A stretch of 64,000 nucleotides of DNA from Planococcus maitriensis (GCF_003289925.1 NZ_QLZQ01000001.1:62001-126000); one strand, 5' to 3'. Shown: positions 9,727 through 18,401, numbered from the stretch's first letter. The notes: generated from the sequence alone by a model not told the origin. Numbers and translations: made by a program.

Positions 9727-9817
9727 GCTGCTCATTCCTTTCGTGTGAATATTCGCTTCTTCGTTAAGCGAATTATAGCACAGTCGTATGCGTTCACTGC
9801 CGGGAAGTGGCTATGTG

Positions 9818-10105
9818 TCAGTGGCCGCCGGTGATTTCCAGGTAGAAAATCATAAACAGGCTGATGAGGCCGATGACTGCCATGATGCCGTATGCGATTT
9901 TTCGGAATATGCCTTTTTTGAAATAAGCGAACAAGACGAAAAAGTACAGCACCGCTGCCGGCACGAGGAAGGTCAAAAAGCCGCTGACGTCTTCGATGTG
10001 ATGGGCGAAAATCGAGATCGCGAGACCCAGGAACAGGGCGGCGCCGTAGAGTGTCATGATTTTCTTTAAGCTTTTTTCAGGATCGTTGTTTTGTGAAGCA
10101 GCCAT
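9818..10105 (-). CDS. Small three-helix membrane protein, unknown
   Basis: A 95-aa protein with three hydrophobic segments (about 19-35, 40-60 and 70-90), so probably three transmembrane helices. ATG 10105 is chosen over the more distal start at 10180 because an AAGGAG site lies 10 nt before it. The family is not recognised. Confidence 0.7.
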   Translation of the reverse strand: MAASQNNDPEKSLKKIMTLYGAALFLGLAISIFAHHIEDVSGFLTFLVPAAVLYFFVLFAYFKKGIFRKIAYGIMAVIGLISLFMIFYLEITGGH

Positions 10106-10334
10106 AATATCCAAACTCCTTGTCGTTTTTATCAGTCCCAATGATTGAATATCAATTGGCCTGTCGTTTTCGGTTTCCAATAAGCCGCTTGTTTCAATTC
10201 GGCTTTGTTTAACTGTAGCGCGTTTAGCTGTTCGCTATCAAGCGGCACGTCGCAACAAGCTTCATTTTCTGCTAACCGGATGCCTTCACTGTGAGAACTT
10301 CATTGCCCGGGAAATAAAAACGAAGTGTTTCTCG

Positions 10335-10363
10335 TTGACGGGAACATTTACGAATGGTAAATT
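10335..10363 (+). promoter_or_regulatory. Sigma-A-type promoter of the Rrf2 operon
   Basis: TTGACG, 17-nt spacer, TAAATT, about 63 nt before the regulator start. An Rrf2 operator would be expected nearby, but I cannot define one. Confidence 0.55.
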
Positions 10364-10425
10364 GGGTTTAATTACAGACAACAAGAGTCTTTAATATCCG
10401 CAAAAGAACTTGAGGAGGATGCCCG

Positions 10426-10842
10426 ATGAAATATTCCAATGCCACGAACTACGCCTTGCATACGATGGTGCAGCTGATTCGCCTGCCTCGGGATGCGGTG
10501 ATCGGCGTACAGGAACTGGCGAAAGCCCAGCAGTTATCGCCGACTTATTTGTCGAAAATCTTGACGAAGCTGACAAAAGCCGGCTTGATTGAATCGACGC
10601 CGGGCGCAAAAGGCGGCTACCGGCTGGCGCGCGGCGAGCGGAACATCTCGTTTTTCGATGTGATCCAGGCGATTGAAGGCGAGAGCCATTTATTCGACTG
10701 CACGCTCCATCGCCACGAGGGCTGCCTGATCGAGAAAGTCATGCGGGACGCCGAAGCCAATATGAAACAAGAACTCCAGGAACAGCTGTTAGTGGATATT
10801 GCGAAACAGGCAGGACAACACCAAGGAGGCGATGGGAAATGA
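10426..10842 (+). CDS. Rrf2-family transcriptional regulator
   Basis: A 138-aa Rrf2 regulator: winged helix-turn-helix with YALHTMVQL, then PTYLSKILTKLTKAGLIESTPGAKGGYRLAR, the classical Rrf2 core. Only two conserved-type cysteines are seen (DCTLHRHEGC), fewer than the three of Fe-S binding IscR, so it more likely senses redox or thiol state through a disulfide, as in HypR-type proteins (inference). The stop overlaps the next gene's ATG (ATGA), so it probably controls its own operon with the flavoprotein and methyltransferase. GAGGAGG site upstream. Confidence 0.9.
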   Translation: MKYSNATNYALHTMVQLIRLPRDAVIGVQELAKAQQLSPTYLSKILTKLTKAGLIESTPGAKGGYRLARGERNISFFDVIQAIEGESHLFDCTLHRHEGCLIEKVMRDAEANMKQELQEQLLVDIAKQAGQHQGGDGK

Positions 10843-11768
10843 ATGATTCGTTTGCAAACCAGGAAGCGCTGCTCGATTGTGCGATTATCGGCGGCGGGCC
10901 GGCGGGGCTCAACGCAGCGCTCGTGCTCGGCCGTTCATTGAAAAAGACCTTGCTGTTCGATGACAATCAGCCGAGAAACCGCGTGACGCATGAATCGCAC
11001 GGATTTTTGACACGCGACGGCATCAATCCCCAGGAACTGAAACGATTGGCGCAACAAGAACTCACGCATTATCCGGATGTCGAGATCAACACGAGCCGCG
11101 TCGCAACGGTCACGAAAGAACCAAAAGCTTTCCGCATCGAAACGGAAGGCGGGGAAGTATTCCACGCGAGAAAAGTGATTCTGGCGACCGGATTCACGGA
11201 AACCTTGCCGGACATTCCAAGACTCACAGAATTCTACGGCACGAGCCTGTTCAGCTGTCCGTTCTGCGACGGCTATGAAATGCGTGGCGAGCCACTGGTC
11301 ATCATTTCGGAAAATGAAGCAGCGGGGCATCTCGCAAAAGTCGTCTCCAACTGGACGAACAATTTGATCATCGCGACCAACGGCAAAAAGCACATCACGC
11401 CGACGGAACAGAAAACGCTTGAGCATCACGGCGTCCTCGTCTACGAAGAACCGATTCGCTCACTGGACGGCGAAAACGGCAAGCTGCGCGTCGTCACGTT
11501 CGAAGACGGCACGACGATCGAGCGCTCCGGCGGGTTTGTCACAGCCGAGTGGCACCAGTCGACATCCATCGCGAAAGACTTGGGTTGCTACATCAACGAA
11601 CGCGGCGGCGTCGAGACCGACCCGATGCAGCGCACCAATGTCGAAGGCGTCTTTGCCTGCGGCGATATTTCCATGGGGCCCGCGCAATTGATCATCGCAG
11701 CCGGACAAGGAAGCCTTGCTGCCACCAGTGTTGTCGCGGCCTTCACGGAAGAACGGTTCGGCGAATGA
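10839..11768 (+). CDS. Thioredoxin-reductase-like FAD/NAD(P) flavoprotein
   Basis: A 309-aa two-dinucleotide-fold oxidoreductase. An FAD-binding GGGPAGLNAAL motif opens the protein, a CPFCDG active-site disulfide pair sits centrally where thioredoxin reductase has CAVCDG, and a GVFACGDISMGPAQLIIAAGQG segment closes the FAD site. The classical NADPH-binding GGGxSA motif is replaced by IISENEAAG, so the electron donor may differ. In operon with an Rrf2 regulator (4-nt overlap) and a methyltransferase. The context suggests a thiol or electrophile stress role (inference); general TrxB is a less likely identity. Confidence 0.88.
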   Translation: MNDSFANQEALLDCAIIGGGPAGLNAALVLGRSLKKTLLFDDNQPRNRVTHESHGFLTRDGINPQELKRLAQQELTHYPDVEINTSRVATVTKEPKAFRIETEGGEVFHARKVILATGFTETLPDIPRLTEFYGTSLFSCPFCDGYEMRGEPLVIISENEAAGHLAKVVSNWTNNLIIATNGKKHITPTEQKTLEHHGVLVYEEPIRSLDGENGKLRVVTFEDGTTIERSGGFVTAEWHQSTSIAKDLGCYINERGGVETDPMQRTNVEGVFACGDISMGPAQLIIAAGQGSLAATSVVAAFTEERFGE

Positions 11769-11791
11769 ACCATGGAGAAAAGAGGGAGCCT

Positions 11792-12343
11792 ATGCACAAG
11801 CACCATAACAAAATTGCCTATTTGGACGATCCGCAGCGAAACGGCGGGCTGACAGCGGAAGTTTTGCTCGACCAGCTGGCAATTAAAAAAAGCGACCGCA
11901 TCCTTGATTTCGGGGCAGGCACCGGCTATTTCACCTTGCCGCTCGCACAGCGAATCGACGACACCGTCTTTGCACTCGACACGGATCCGGCAATGCTTGA
12001 ATTGATCGACGAAAAAGCGCAAGCGGCAGCTATTGAAAATATCGAGTTTGTATCCGGAGAATTAACAAACGCAGCGCTCGCAGAAGACTCGCTCGACATC
12101 ATCCTCGCGTCGCTCGTCTTGCACGAAATCACGCCGCTCGATCCGGTGCTCGACAATATGCACAGCTTATTAAAGACAGGCGGGCGCTTGATCGCCATCG
12201 AACTCGAACCGAAAACCGGCGGGCCCAAAGCGCCGCGCCTAACGTCGAGTGGCTTGGAACAGCAGCTCATAGCAGCGGGATTTGAAGTGGCGGAGAAATT
12301 CTTCCCGGCACAATCCTTATATGTGCTGGTGGCACAGAAATAA
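11792..12343 (+). CDS. Class I SAM-dependent methyltransferase
   Basis: A 183-aa methyltransferase of the UbiE/type 11 kind: SAM motif I is ILDFGAGTGYFTLPL, acidic residue of motif II is in VFALDTDPAM, and LDIILASLVLHEI is motif IV. The substrate is unknown. ATG 11792 behind GAGGGAG is preferred; ATG 11765, overlapping the upstream stop, is possible. Third gene of the Rrf2 operon; a terminator follows. Confidence 0.87.
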   Translation: MHKHHNKIAYLDDPQRNGGLTAEVLLDQLAIKKSDRILDFGAGTGYFTLPLAQRIDDTVFALDTDPAMLELIDEKAQAAAIENIEFVSGELTNAALAEDSLDIILASLVLHEITPLDPVLDNMHSLLKTGGRLIAIELEPKTGGPKAPRLTSSGLEQQLIAAGFEVAEKFFPAQSLYVLVAQK

Positions 12344-12349
12344 ATCAAA

Positions 12350-12382
12350 AAAATGCTCTTCCTTAGCGGGAGAGCCTTTTTC
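12350..12382 (+). terminator. Intrinsic terminator of the Rrf2 operon
   Basis: GCTCTTCC / GGGAGAGC stem (with G-U pairing) then T5. Confidence 0.65.
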
Positions 12383-12391
12383 AATCAATGG

Positions 12392-12766
12392 TTATCCTTG
12401 TTGCGCTTCCTCTTCCTGCGCTTTCCGGTACGTCCTGCGGAACACGGCGAGCGTCACGATTACGCCGATCCACAAAATCGGGCTCGTGAGCGACAAGCCG
12501 CTCGCGGATTCTCCGCCAAGTGCCGTCAGGACAACCAGCAACAGGAGCGGATAGATGACCGAAACGACAGGAAAGGTGATCAAGAAATGCTTTTCTTTGT
12601 CCGGCTTCAAGCTCAGCGCGGACAACACGATCATGACTGCCATAATCGCAAACAATAGCCACACCGGGATGCCGATTGCTTCGAGTGTGCCCGGGAAATA
12701 ATCGTTGATCAACAGCAGCGATAGATTGAGCAGGAGGACAACCGAGATGAGCCAATAGGTTTTCAT
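12392..12766 (-). CDS. Small membrane protein, paralogue 1 of 3
   Basis: A 124-aa protein with about four hydrophobic segments. It shares two blocks with the products of 13258-13635 and 13807-14199: DYFPGTLEAIGIPVW after the first helix and TALGGESASGLSLTSPILW between the later helices. Family not recognised. A basic/acidic tail ends the protein. The repeated blocks show that these three genes arose by local duplication. Confidence 0.75.
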   Translation of the reverse strand: MKTYWLISVVLLLNLSLLLINDYFPGTLEAIGIPVWLLFAIMAVMIVLSALSLKPDKEKHFLITFPVVSVIYPLLLLVVLTALGGESASGLSLTSPILWIGVIVTLAVFRRTYRKAQEEEAQQG

Positions 12767-12906
12767 GAAAAAAATCCTTTCTGTGATTCACGGGATAAGT
12801 CCTTTCAGTGTAACAAAATATCCACTTTGGCAGGCGTCTTTCATTTGCAGCGAACATCCCCAAAATGATATTGGATGTCTTATAATGAAGAAAACGACGG
12901 GGAGCG

Positions 12907-13203
12907 ATGAACATGCCTGCTGAAAAGACATTGCGCATTTGCGATAAAGGCCACCGGTATTACAAAAGCAGCGACTGTCCGACATGCCCGGTATGCAACG
13001 AGGAAAACAAGCCGCAACGCGGATTTCTCCGAGAGCTCAGTGCGCCGGCGAGAAACGCGCTGCTGCAGCAACAAATCGATACGCTTGAGAAGCTGTCCGG
13101 TTATAGCGAAAAGGACATTCTGGCGCTTCACGGCGTCGGGCCCGCGTCTTTGCCGGTTTTGAAGCAGCATCTAACGGAAGCGGAATTGACGTTCAAAACT
13201 TGA
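12907..13203 (+). CDS. Zinc-ribbon protein with an RNA-polymerase-alpha-CTD-like HhH domain
   Basis: A 98-aa protein. The N-terminal half has CDKGH, CPTC and CNEEN, giving a likely zinc site. The C-terminal half (about 46-95) reads like the helix-hairpin-helix domain of the RNA polymerase alpha CTD: PARNALLQQQIDTLEKLSGY then ILALHGVGPASLPVLKQHL. A nucleic-acid or RNA-polymerase contact is inferred, not shown. ATG 12907 lies after GGGGAGCG; ATG 12913 is an alternative. It sits between two of the three membrane paralogues but on the opposite strand. Confidence 0.8.
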   Translation: MNMPAEKTLRICDKGHRYYKSSDCPTCPVCNEENKPQRGFLRELSAPARNALLQQQIDTLEKLSGYSEKDILALHGVGPASLPVLKQHLTEAELTFKT

Positions 13204-13207
13204 TAAC

Positions 13208-13251
13208 GCATGAAAAAAGGCACTCCCAAATGGAAGCGCCTTTTTTCATGC
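13208..13251. terminator. Bidirectional terminator
   Basis: 14-bp perfect arms GCATGAAAAAAGGC / GCCTTTTTTCATGC around a 16-nt loop, between convergent genes. Confidence 0.85.
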
Positions 13252-13257
13252 AAAACT

Positions 13258-13635
13258 TTATGCGTTCTCTGCTTTTTTCTCGGATGCCCGCACATACTCG
13301 AGCCAGGAAATCCACAACGCCACCGGGACACCGATCCATAAGACCGGGCTCGATAGCGAAATGCTGTTTTGGGATTCTCCGCCAAGTGCCGTTAATACGG
13401 CCATGACCAACAGCGGCACGCCGACCATCAATGCAGGAAAGATGATCATGTAGCGCTTTTTCTCGCGGCGCGGCTTGACGGTGGCCCAGCTGAGGACGAC
13501 CATCAAGGCGATGACCACGAACAGGATCCACGGCGGAATGCCCAGTTCAGCTAAGGTTCCCGGGAAATAATCCTCGATCAACAGCAGAGACAAGTTCAGC
13601 AATAACACAGCAATAATAAGCCAATAGGTTTTCAT
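13258..13635 (-). CDS. Small membrane protein, paralogue 2 of 3
   Basis: A 125-aa membrane protein closest to the one at 12392-12766: both open with MKTYWLI and carry EDYFPGTLAELGIPPW or its match and TALGGESQNSISLSSP. About four transmembrane segments. An in-frame extension to 13770 exists but has no paralogue support, so ATG 13635 is used. Function unknown. Confidence 0.75.
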   Translation of the reverse strand: MKTYWLIIAVLLLNLSLLLIEDYFPGTLAELGIPPWILFVVIALMVVLSWATVKPRREKKRYMIIFPALMVGVPLLVMAVLTALGGESQNSISLSSPVLWIGVPVALWISWLEYVRASEKKAENA

Positions 13636-13768
13636 TATAAAAATCCTCTCATAGATGGCATATATTCGCCTTCCCCTCAGTCTAACAAAAATATTTCGAT
13701 GTGAAAGGGCATGAGCGGAATCGATTGTTCGCTGTGAAGATTCAGTGACACGGAAAGCCGAAAACGCC

Positions 13769-13799
13769 AAGAGCCCTCCGGCGAAGGAGAGCTCTTTTT
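13769..13799. terminator. Hairpin downstream of membrane paralogue 3
   Basis: AAGAGC-CCTCC / GGAG-AGCTCTT imperfect stem; the T tract is on the plus strand. Confidence 0.5.
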
Positions 13800-13806
13800 A
13801 GTGGAA

Positions 13807-14199
13807 TCAGGATTGTCGATCGGCTTCTTTGGACTCTTTTATGTGCTGCCGCCAGTTGGACCATAAGAAGAACAAAAGGATAACCCACAGGAATGGGCTA
13901 GCCAGTGAAATTCCAGATGACGATTCGCCGCCGAGTGCCGGAAGCAGGATGAGCAAGAAAGCCGGATAAAGGGTCAGAAAACCAGTAGTGAAGATGCGGA
14001 AGCGTTTCTCGAGTTCCTTATTGTAGGTCAGGAGATTGGTGAAGGCGACGAGCGCCAGCGCCGCGAACAGCGTCCACAGCGGAATACCGAGCGCATCTAA
14101 TGTTCCAGGGAAGAAGTCGTTGACGAGCAATAAGGTGATATCGGCAAGTAAGACGATCCCGGTCAGCCAGTAGATGATCACGTTGAGACCCCATTTCAT
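13807..14199 (-). CDS. Small membrane protein, paralogue 3 of 3
   Basis: A 130-aa membrane protein with the same two signature blocks, NDFFPGTLDALGIPLW and PALGGESSSGISLASPFLW, as the two genes to its left, but more diverged elsewhere. About four transmembrane segments and a charged tail. Function unknown. Confidence 0.75.
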   Translation of the reverse strand: MKWGLNVIIYWLTGIVLLADITLLLVNDFFPGTLDALGIPLWTLFAALALVAFTNLLTYNKELEKRFRIFTTGFLTLYPAFLLILLPALGGESSSGISLASPFLWVILLFFLWSNWRQHIKESKEADRQS

Positions 14200-14271
14200 G
14201 CATCGATTTACTGGAAAATACGCATGGCAGCCAGAAAAGTTTCAAGCCGCGCAAAATAAAACCTCATCTAT

Positions 14272-14787
14272 TCAGCTGCTACGCTCCCGCGTATCGGCCA
14301 AATTCGCCGTCCAGTCGGCGAAGATGATTTTCATCAGCTTGTCCGACGCTTCCTGCGGCCCCATCGTAAAGCCGCCTTTGACCCAGGACGCCAAATAGCC
14401 GATCGTGCCCCAGCCCGCGAAGACGGCCAGGTCCTCATCACCGAAGGCATGCTCGAGCTGGCAGGCAAAGCGGCTCGTGAGTTCATGGATGCGCCCGGCA
14501 TCGGAAAATTCCTGGCGGTAGAACGAACGGTAACGGAAAATATGCCGGCAGATCTTCAAATTGATCGTCTCCGCATCCGACGGTTCGGCGTAGATCTGCA
14601 GGAGCCGCCCGTTCAACTGGCTGCGCACGGTGTCCATCAATTCGTATTTATCGGTGAAGTGCAGGTAGAACGTGGAGCGGGAAATGCCGGCATAGGCGAC
14701 GATGTCCTTGACCGACAAGGCTTCGAAGTCTTGTTCCGAGAGCAAGTGGATAAAAGTTTCGGTAATGGTTTGTTTCGCTGTTATCAT
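14272..14787 (-). CDS. TetR/AcrR-family transcriptional regulator
   Basis: A 171-aa TetR regulator. The helix-turn-helix is clear in LSVKDIVAYAGISRSTFYLHFTDKYEL (residues about 23-50, family consensus). The C-terminal part (SFYRQEF...FAGWGTIGYLASWVKGGF) resembles the DhaS-like TetR C-terminal domain. GAGGTG lies before the ATG. Divergent from the SDR gene with about 95 nt between, so it probably represses that gene and itself (inference). Confidence 0.9.
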   Translation of the reverse strand: MITAKQTITETFIHLLSEQDFEALSVKDIVAYAGISRSTFYLHFTDKYELMDTVRSQLNGRLLQIYAEPSDAETINLKICRHIFRYRSFYRQEFSDAGRIHELTSRFACQLEHAFGDEDLAVFAGWGTIGYLASWVKGGFTMGPQEASDKLMKIIFADWTANLADTRERSS

Positions 14788-14885
14788 TTATGTCACCTCG
14801 TTGGACAAAATTGCAGAAAATGTCTCGTGTTTTTTACGGAAATTACGCTTACGCTAATTATAGTAGATAACGGGGGGAATTGCTC

Positions 14886-15710
14886 ATGACGAAGGATGTT
14901 TACGTGATCACAGGCGGTTCGGAAGACCTTGCCATCGCATTGGCACAGCACATCGGCCAAAAAGGCACACTGCTGTTGGTGGATGCATGCGAAAAATGCC
15001 TCGGACAAGTGAAGCAACAGCTTGAGCAAAAAGGCATCAACGACGTCCGCTGCGAGACGGCCGACCTGACATCGAAACAAGCGGTCGGAAAGTTAGCGGA
15101 AAAAACGTCGGCACTTGGGTCTTTGAGAGGGCTCATCCATGCAGCCGGCATGTCGAACACGAGTGATTCCAAACGCATGATGGCCGAAAACGTCATCGGC
15201 ATGAGCCACGTGCTCGAAGCGTTTTTGCCGCTTGCGGATGAAGCGACGTCCGCCGTCATGGTGTCATCGATGAGCGCCTATATGGTGCCGCAAAACGGCC
15301 AGTATATGGACGCTTTGAAACAGCAGCTCTCAGCCAACTTGCTTGAGACACTCAACCAGTTTACGCAAGGGGATGCGGGTGCGGCCAATAGCATGTCAAA
15401 GCTCGCTGTCCAATTGATCGTCGAAGACCAGGCATGGGCGTGGGGCGAAAAAGGCGCCCGCCTCAACTCGGTATCGCCTGGCCTGATGAATGAGCCGGGT
15501 GCTTGCGAGGACATTCAAACCATGCTTGACCACACGCCGCTGCGCCGGACAGCGGAACCGGAAGAAATCGCCTCCGCGATTGGATTCCTGTTGAGTGATT
15601 CGGCTTCCTATATCACCGGCATCGACTTGCGCATCGACGGCGGGGCAATCGCCAACTATCCGCGCATGAAAGCCGCGATATCACAACAGAAGACCAAGCG
15701 GTTTCAATAA
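14886..15710 (+). CDS. Short-chain dehydrogenase/reductase with an altered catalytic Tyr
   Basis: A 274-aa SDR-fold protein: dinucleotide-binding start VYVITGGSEDLAIAL, LIHAAGMSN strand end, catalytic-serine strand VMVSSMSAYM, and the family's C-terminal EEIASAIGFLLSDSASYITG...DGG. At the YxxxK position the sequence is NSMSK, so N168 stands where Tyr is normal while K172 stays. The following GEKGARLNSVSPG is canonical, so the alignment is secure. Activity may be lost or changed. Start ATG 14886 behind GGGGGAA (TTG 14880 possible). Divergent from a TetR regulator that likely controls it. Confidence 0.85.
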   Translation: MTKDVYVITGGSEDLAIALAQHIGQKGTLLLVDACEKCLGQVKQQLEQKGINDVRCETADLTSKQAVGKLAEKTSALGSLRGLIHAAGMSNTSDSKRMMAENVIGMSHVLEAFLPLADEATSAVMVSSMSAYMVPQNGQYMDALKQQLSANLLETLNQFTQGDAGAANSMSKLAVQLIVEDQAWAWGEKGARLNSVSPGLMNEPGACEDIQTMLDHTPLRRTAEPEEIASAIGFLLSDSASYITGIDLRIDGGAIANYPRMKAAISQQKTKRFQ

Positions 15711-15735
15711 ATAAGCGAAATATCGCCATAAACCA

Positions 15736-15764
15736 ACCCTGCTGACAGACGGCAGGGTTTTTTT
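15736..15764 (+). terminator. Intrinsic terminator after SDR gene
   Basis: ACCCTGC / GGCAGGGT stem with an 8-nt loop and T7. Confidence 0.85.
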
Positions 15765-15856
15765 GCATGAAGATTTTAGGGATTATCTATAACATTTTTT
15801 CCAATAAATGTTACCATCAATAGACAGTTTATTGATTTCAATGAAGGAGGAAACAA

Positions 15857-16165
15857 ATGATGGTTTTAAGCAACCTCGCCTATTCGATTAGAGGGATTCT
15901 TGATTATATTTCACTGTTCGGGGAGCTGTTTTTCATAACGAGCTGCCTGGCAACGATCATCTACATCACAACGAAAAACCAGTACATTTCCTATTTAGCG
16001 GCAGGGCCGATCTATTTTGCGCTCGCTCATTTCTTCTACCAAACCTCGCATTTGGTCCTCGTCATTATTGCCATGTCCATTCAAGCACTGGTCATCTTGT
16101 TTATCCAAAAGAGGGGCTTGCTTGGGAAACTAGCAACCAAAACGCAAGCGCCAAGAGCGGAATAA
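15857..16165 (+). CDS. Small membrane protein, unknown
   Basis: A 102-aa protein with three hydrophobic segments (about 20-42, 46-66 and 68-88). A GAAGGAGG site precedes ATG 15857 (ATG 15860 follows at once). No family recognised. Confidence 0.7.
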   Translation: MMVLSNLAYSIRGILDYISLFGELFFITSCLATIIYITTKNQYISYLAAGPIYFALAHFFYQTSHLVLVIIAMSIQALVILFIQKRGLLGKLATKTQAPRAE

Positions 16166-16207
16166 ATAGATAAAAGTAGGGATTGAACTATCAGAACAAT
16201 TAATGAC

Positions 16208-16984
16208 TTATCGCTTTTGACAAACATAAATCATTTCATTGGAAGAGGAATATAAGGGCTTTTTATCCCAGGAACTATATGCTTCCAATATCGCAAAACC
16301 GTTGTCTGTGAGAAGCCGTTCCATTTCCAAGGGGAACACATAGCGCAAGGAAATACTGTCTTGTTCTACAGAATTCTTGTTGGAACCCTCGAGTATTTCA
16401 CGGACTGATGTACAGTGCAAAATCTGAGTCAATGGATGATAGGTTTCGGTATTTTTCTCGCGGATCTTGCGATGGCGTTTATCGGTATAAGTTCGTGTTG
16501 ATTCTTCGACGTGTGCAAGTTCACTTAAAACAGGGAATCTGGTATTGAAAATGAAGACGCCGTTATCGGTTAAATGAGCTTTTACAGACTCCAACAACTG
16601 ATCTTGTGATTCATTGGTGAGAAAGTGCTGAAAAGAATTTCCTGTCATATAAATAAGTGGTGCTTCAGTGTTCAAAACAAGCTGTGTACAATCCTGTAAA
16701 ACCCAATCGATTGATAGATTGGTATCGAGTGTTTTTTCTCTAGCCCGGCCCAGCATGCCCTCGTGCAGATCCACGCCAATTAATTGATGCCCTTGCTGAG
16801 CTAAAGGGATTGTGACGCGTCCTGTGCCACAGCCTAAATCAATAATGGGACCAGTCGATTTTTCAGCCCATTCAGCGAGAAACGGCACATCGCTTAAATA
16901 GTTCTGGTACTCCAGATCGTAGTATTCGGGGTCTTCGTATTTCTCAAAGTTATTATTAAAATCATTTCTGCCAGAATTATTCAA
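16208..16984 (-). CDS. Class I SAM-dependent methyltransferase
   Basis: A 258-aa methyltransferase: motif I is IIDLGCGTGRVTIPL, motif II ends in LIGVDLHEGML, and ILxxxxxxAHLTDNGVFIFNTRFP follows as in methyltransferase-25/11 proteins. The gene begins with TTG at 16984 behind GAGGTGGGATCTGG. Substrate unknown. Notably more AT-rich than nearby backbone genes, with an Asn-rich N-terminus. Confidence 0.85.
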   Translation of the reverse strand: MNNSGRNDFNNNFEKYEDPEYYDLEYQNYLSDVPFLAEWAEKSTGPIIDLGCGTGRVTIPLAQQGHQLIGVDLHEGMLGRAREKTLDTNLSIDWVLQDCTQLVLNTEAPLIYMTGNSFQHFLTNESQDQLLESVKAHLTDNGVFIFNTRFPVLSELAHVEESTRTYTDKRHRKIREKNTETYHPLTQILHCTSVREILEGSNKNSVEQDSISLRYVFPLEMERLLTDNGFAILEAYSSWDKKPLYSSSNEMIYVCQKR

Positions 16985-17134
16985 CCAGATCCCACCTCTT
17001 TGTTTTTATAAGTACGCTTTAGATAATTAGTTGTTTATTTTACATAATATACCACAATGTTGAATAGGATATTTAATTTTCATGAACGATAGATAAGCCT
17101 TATAAAACACAGAACTAGAGGAGGGGGAGATTAG

Positions 17135-17866
17135 ATGAGTACAACGATTGCAGTTATAGCCGATGTCCACGGAAATAGCCGCGCTCTGCTTTCAGTATTG
17201 GCAGAAATCGATCAGCATCCTGGAGTGGAGCGCATCTACTGCATAGGCGATATGGTCGGAATAGGGTACGAGACCAACGAAGTGCTGCGAATTTTGTTTT
17301 CCCGAAAAGACGTTTCGTTTGTCGTCGGAAATCACGAAGAAGAATTAATGGCGATTTTTGAAGGGAGGAATGGGGAGAGCCGAGGTGGCGAAAAGCTTCA
17401 TCACGAATGGTTGGCAAAACGATTCGATCAGCGCCTGCTTCCGAAATTGAAAGCCATTCCGAAAGAAATAGCGGCGGAATACGAAGGGCACAAAATTTTG
17501 TTTACGCATTATCATTTGGACTCTGAGCAGCAATTTCTTTCCATCGAGGCTGAGCCGACAATTGAAAAGTTGGATCAACTCTATAGAGAATCACCATTCG
17601 ATTTGGTCTGTTTCGGCCACCATCATCCAGTCCATCACTTTTCTTCTGCACACCGAACTTACTTGAATCCAGGGTCGCTTGGCTGTTATGACAAGCCGTC
17701 TGCCAGATATGCCATCGTTGAGTTAACGGCCAGAGAGATCAATGTCGCATTAAAGCAAGCTCCTTATGATAATCAAGATTTTCTCTTGGGATATGAACGA
17801 TTGGATGTTCCGGAAAAAGAATTTATTTTAAACGTCTTCCATGGCAATCAAACATCAAACAAATAA
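17135..17866 (+). CDS. Metallophosphoesterase (calcineurin-like)
   Basis: A 243-aa protein with all metallophosphoesterase motifs in order: IADVHGNSRAL, GDMVGIG, VGNHEEEL, FTHYHL and FGHHHPVHH. A YfcE/YmdB-like two-metal phosphatase or phosphodiesterase fold. GAGGAGGGG lies before the ATG. The substrate cannot be inferred. Confidence 0.92.
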   Translation: MSTTIAVIADVHGNSRALLSVLAEIDQHPGVERIYCIGDMVGIGYETNEVLRILFSRKDVSFVVGNHEEELMAIFEGRNGESRGGEKLHHEWLAKRFDQRLLPKLKAIPKEIAAEYEGHKILFTHYHLDSEQQFLSIEAEPTIEKLDQLYRESPFDLVCFGHHHPVHHFSSAHRTYLNPGSLGCYDKPSARYAIVELTAREINVALKQAPYDNQDFLLGYERLDVPEKEFILNVFHGNQTSNK

Positions 17867-17967
17867 AGTCGATGTAACTGTGGAACGCAGCCATTGATAA
17901 AATATGCATTCAAGTTAACGGAAATTATTTTTTATCGATTATAACTCCTGAAAAAGAAGGTGAGCCC

Positions 17968-18372
17968 ATGTGGCTGGAAATCGGATTGGTTATTTTAGGG
18001 ATTGTAGCATTGAACTCTCTTATAAACTTTGCTCTTAGAAAACTATTGAAAATCGATAAAGAAAAGAAAGAATTTTTTTCGTTCGATTATGTCAATGAAA
18101 GACACGAAGAAATAGATAAGTGGCTCAGGTGGGTCTGGCTACTCTTAAGCGCCGTTATTATTTACTTAGTGTTTATCCATGAATTCCCTATTATTCTCTA
18201 CCTCATGTTGTTCATCATTTTGATGGCATTGGACTATTTCGTCAGAGCCTATTTCCAATGGAAGCACTCCGATCAGCCGAAACAGGCCGTTTTGACTATC
18301 AGCGAGATGATAGTTTGGATATCTGCAGTCACCTTCGTAATCTATTTCGACGTCTTTAACTTTTTGACTTAA
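17968..18372 (+). CDS. DUF4181-like membrane protein
   Basis: A 134-aa protein with four hydrophobic segments (about 3-22, 52-70, 72-90 and 108-130). The KRKLLKIDKEKKEFFS-like region followed by VNERHEEIDKWLRW resembles DUF4181 membrane proteins of Bacillales (recognised from memory). Function unknown. The next gene starts 29 nt downstream. Confidence 0.72.
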   Translation: MWLEIGLVILGIVALNSLINFALRKLLKIDKEKKEFFSFDYVNERHEEIDKWLRWVWLLLSAVIIYLVFIHEFPIILYLMLFIILMALDYFVRAYFQWKHSDQPKQAVLTISEMIVWISAVTFVIYFDVFNFLT

Positions 18373-18401
18373 GTCTCATGCTTTTTGAAAGGAGCGGAAA
18401 G

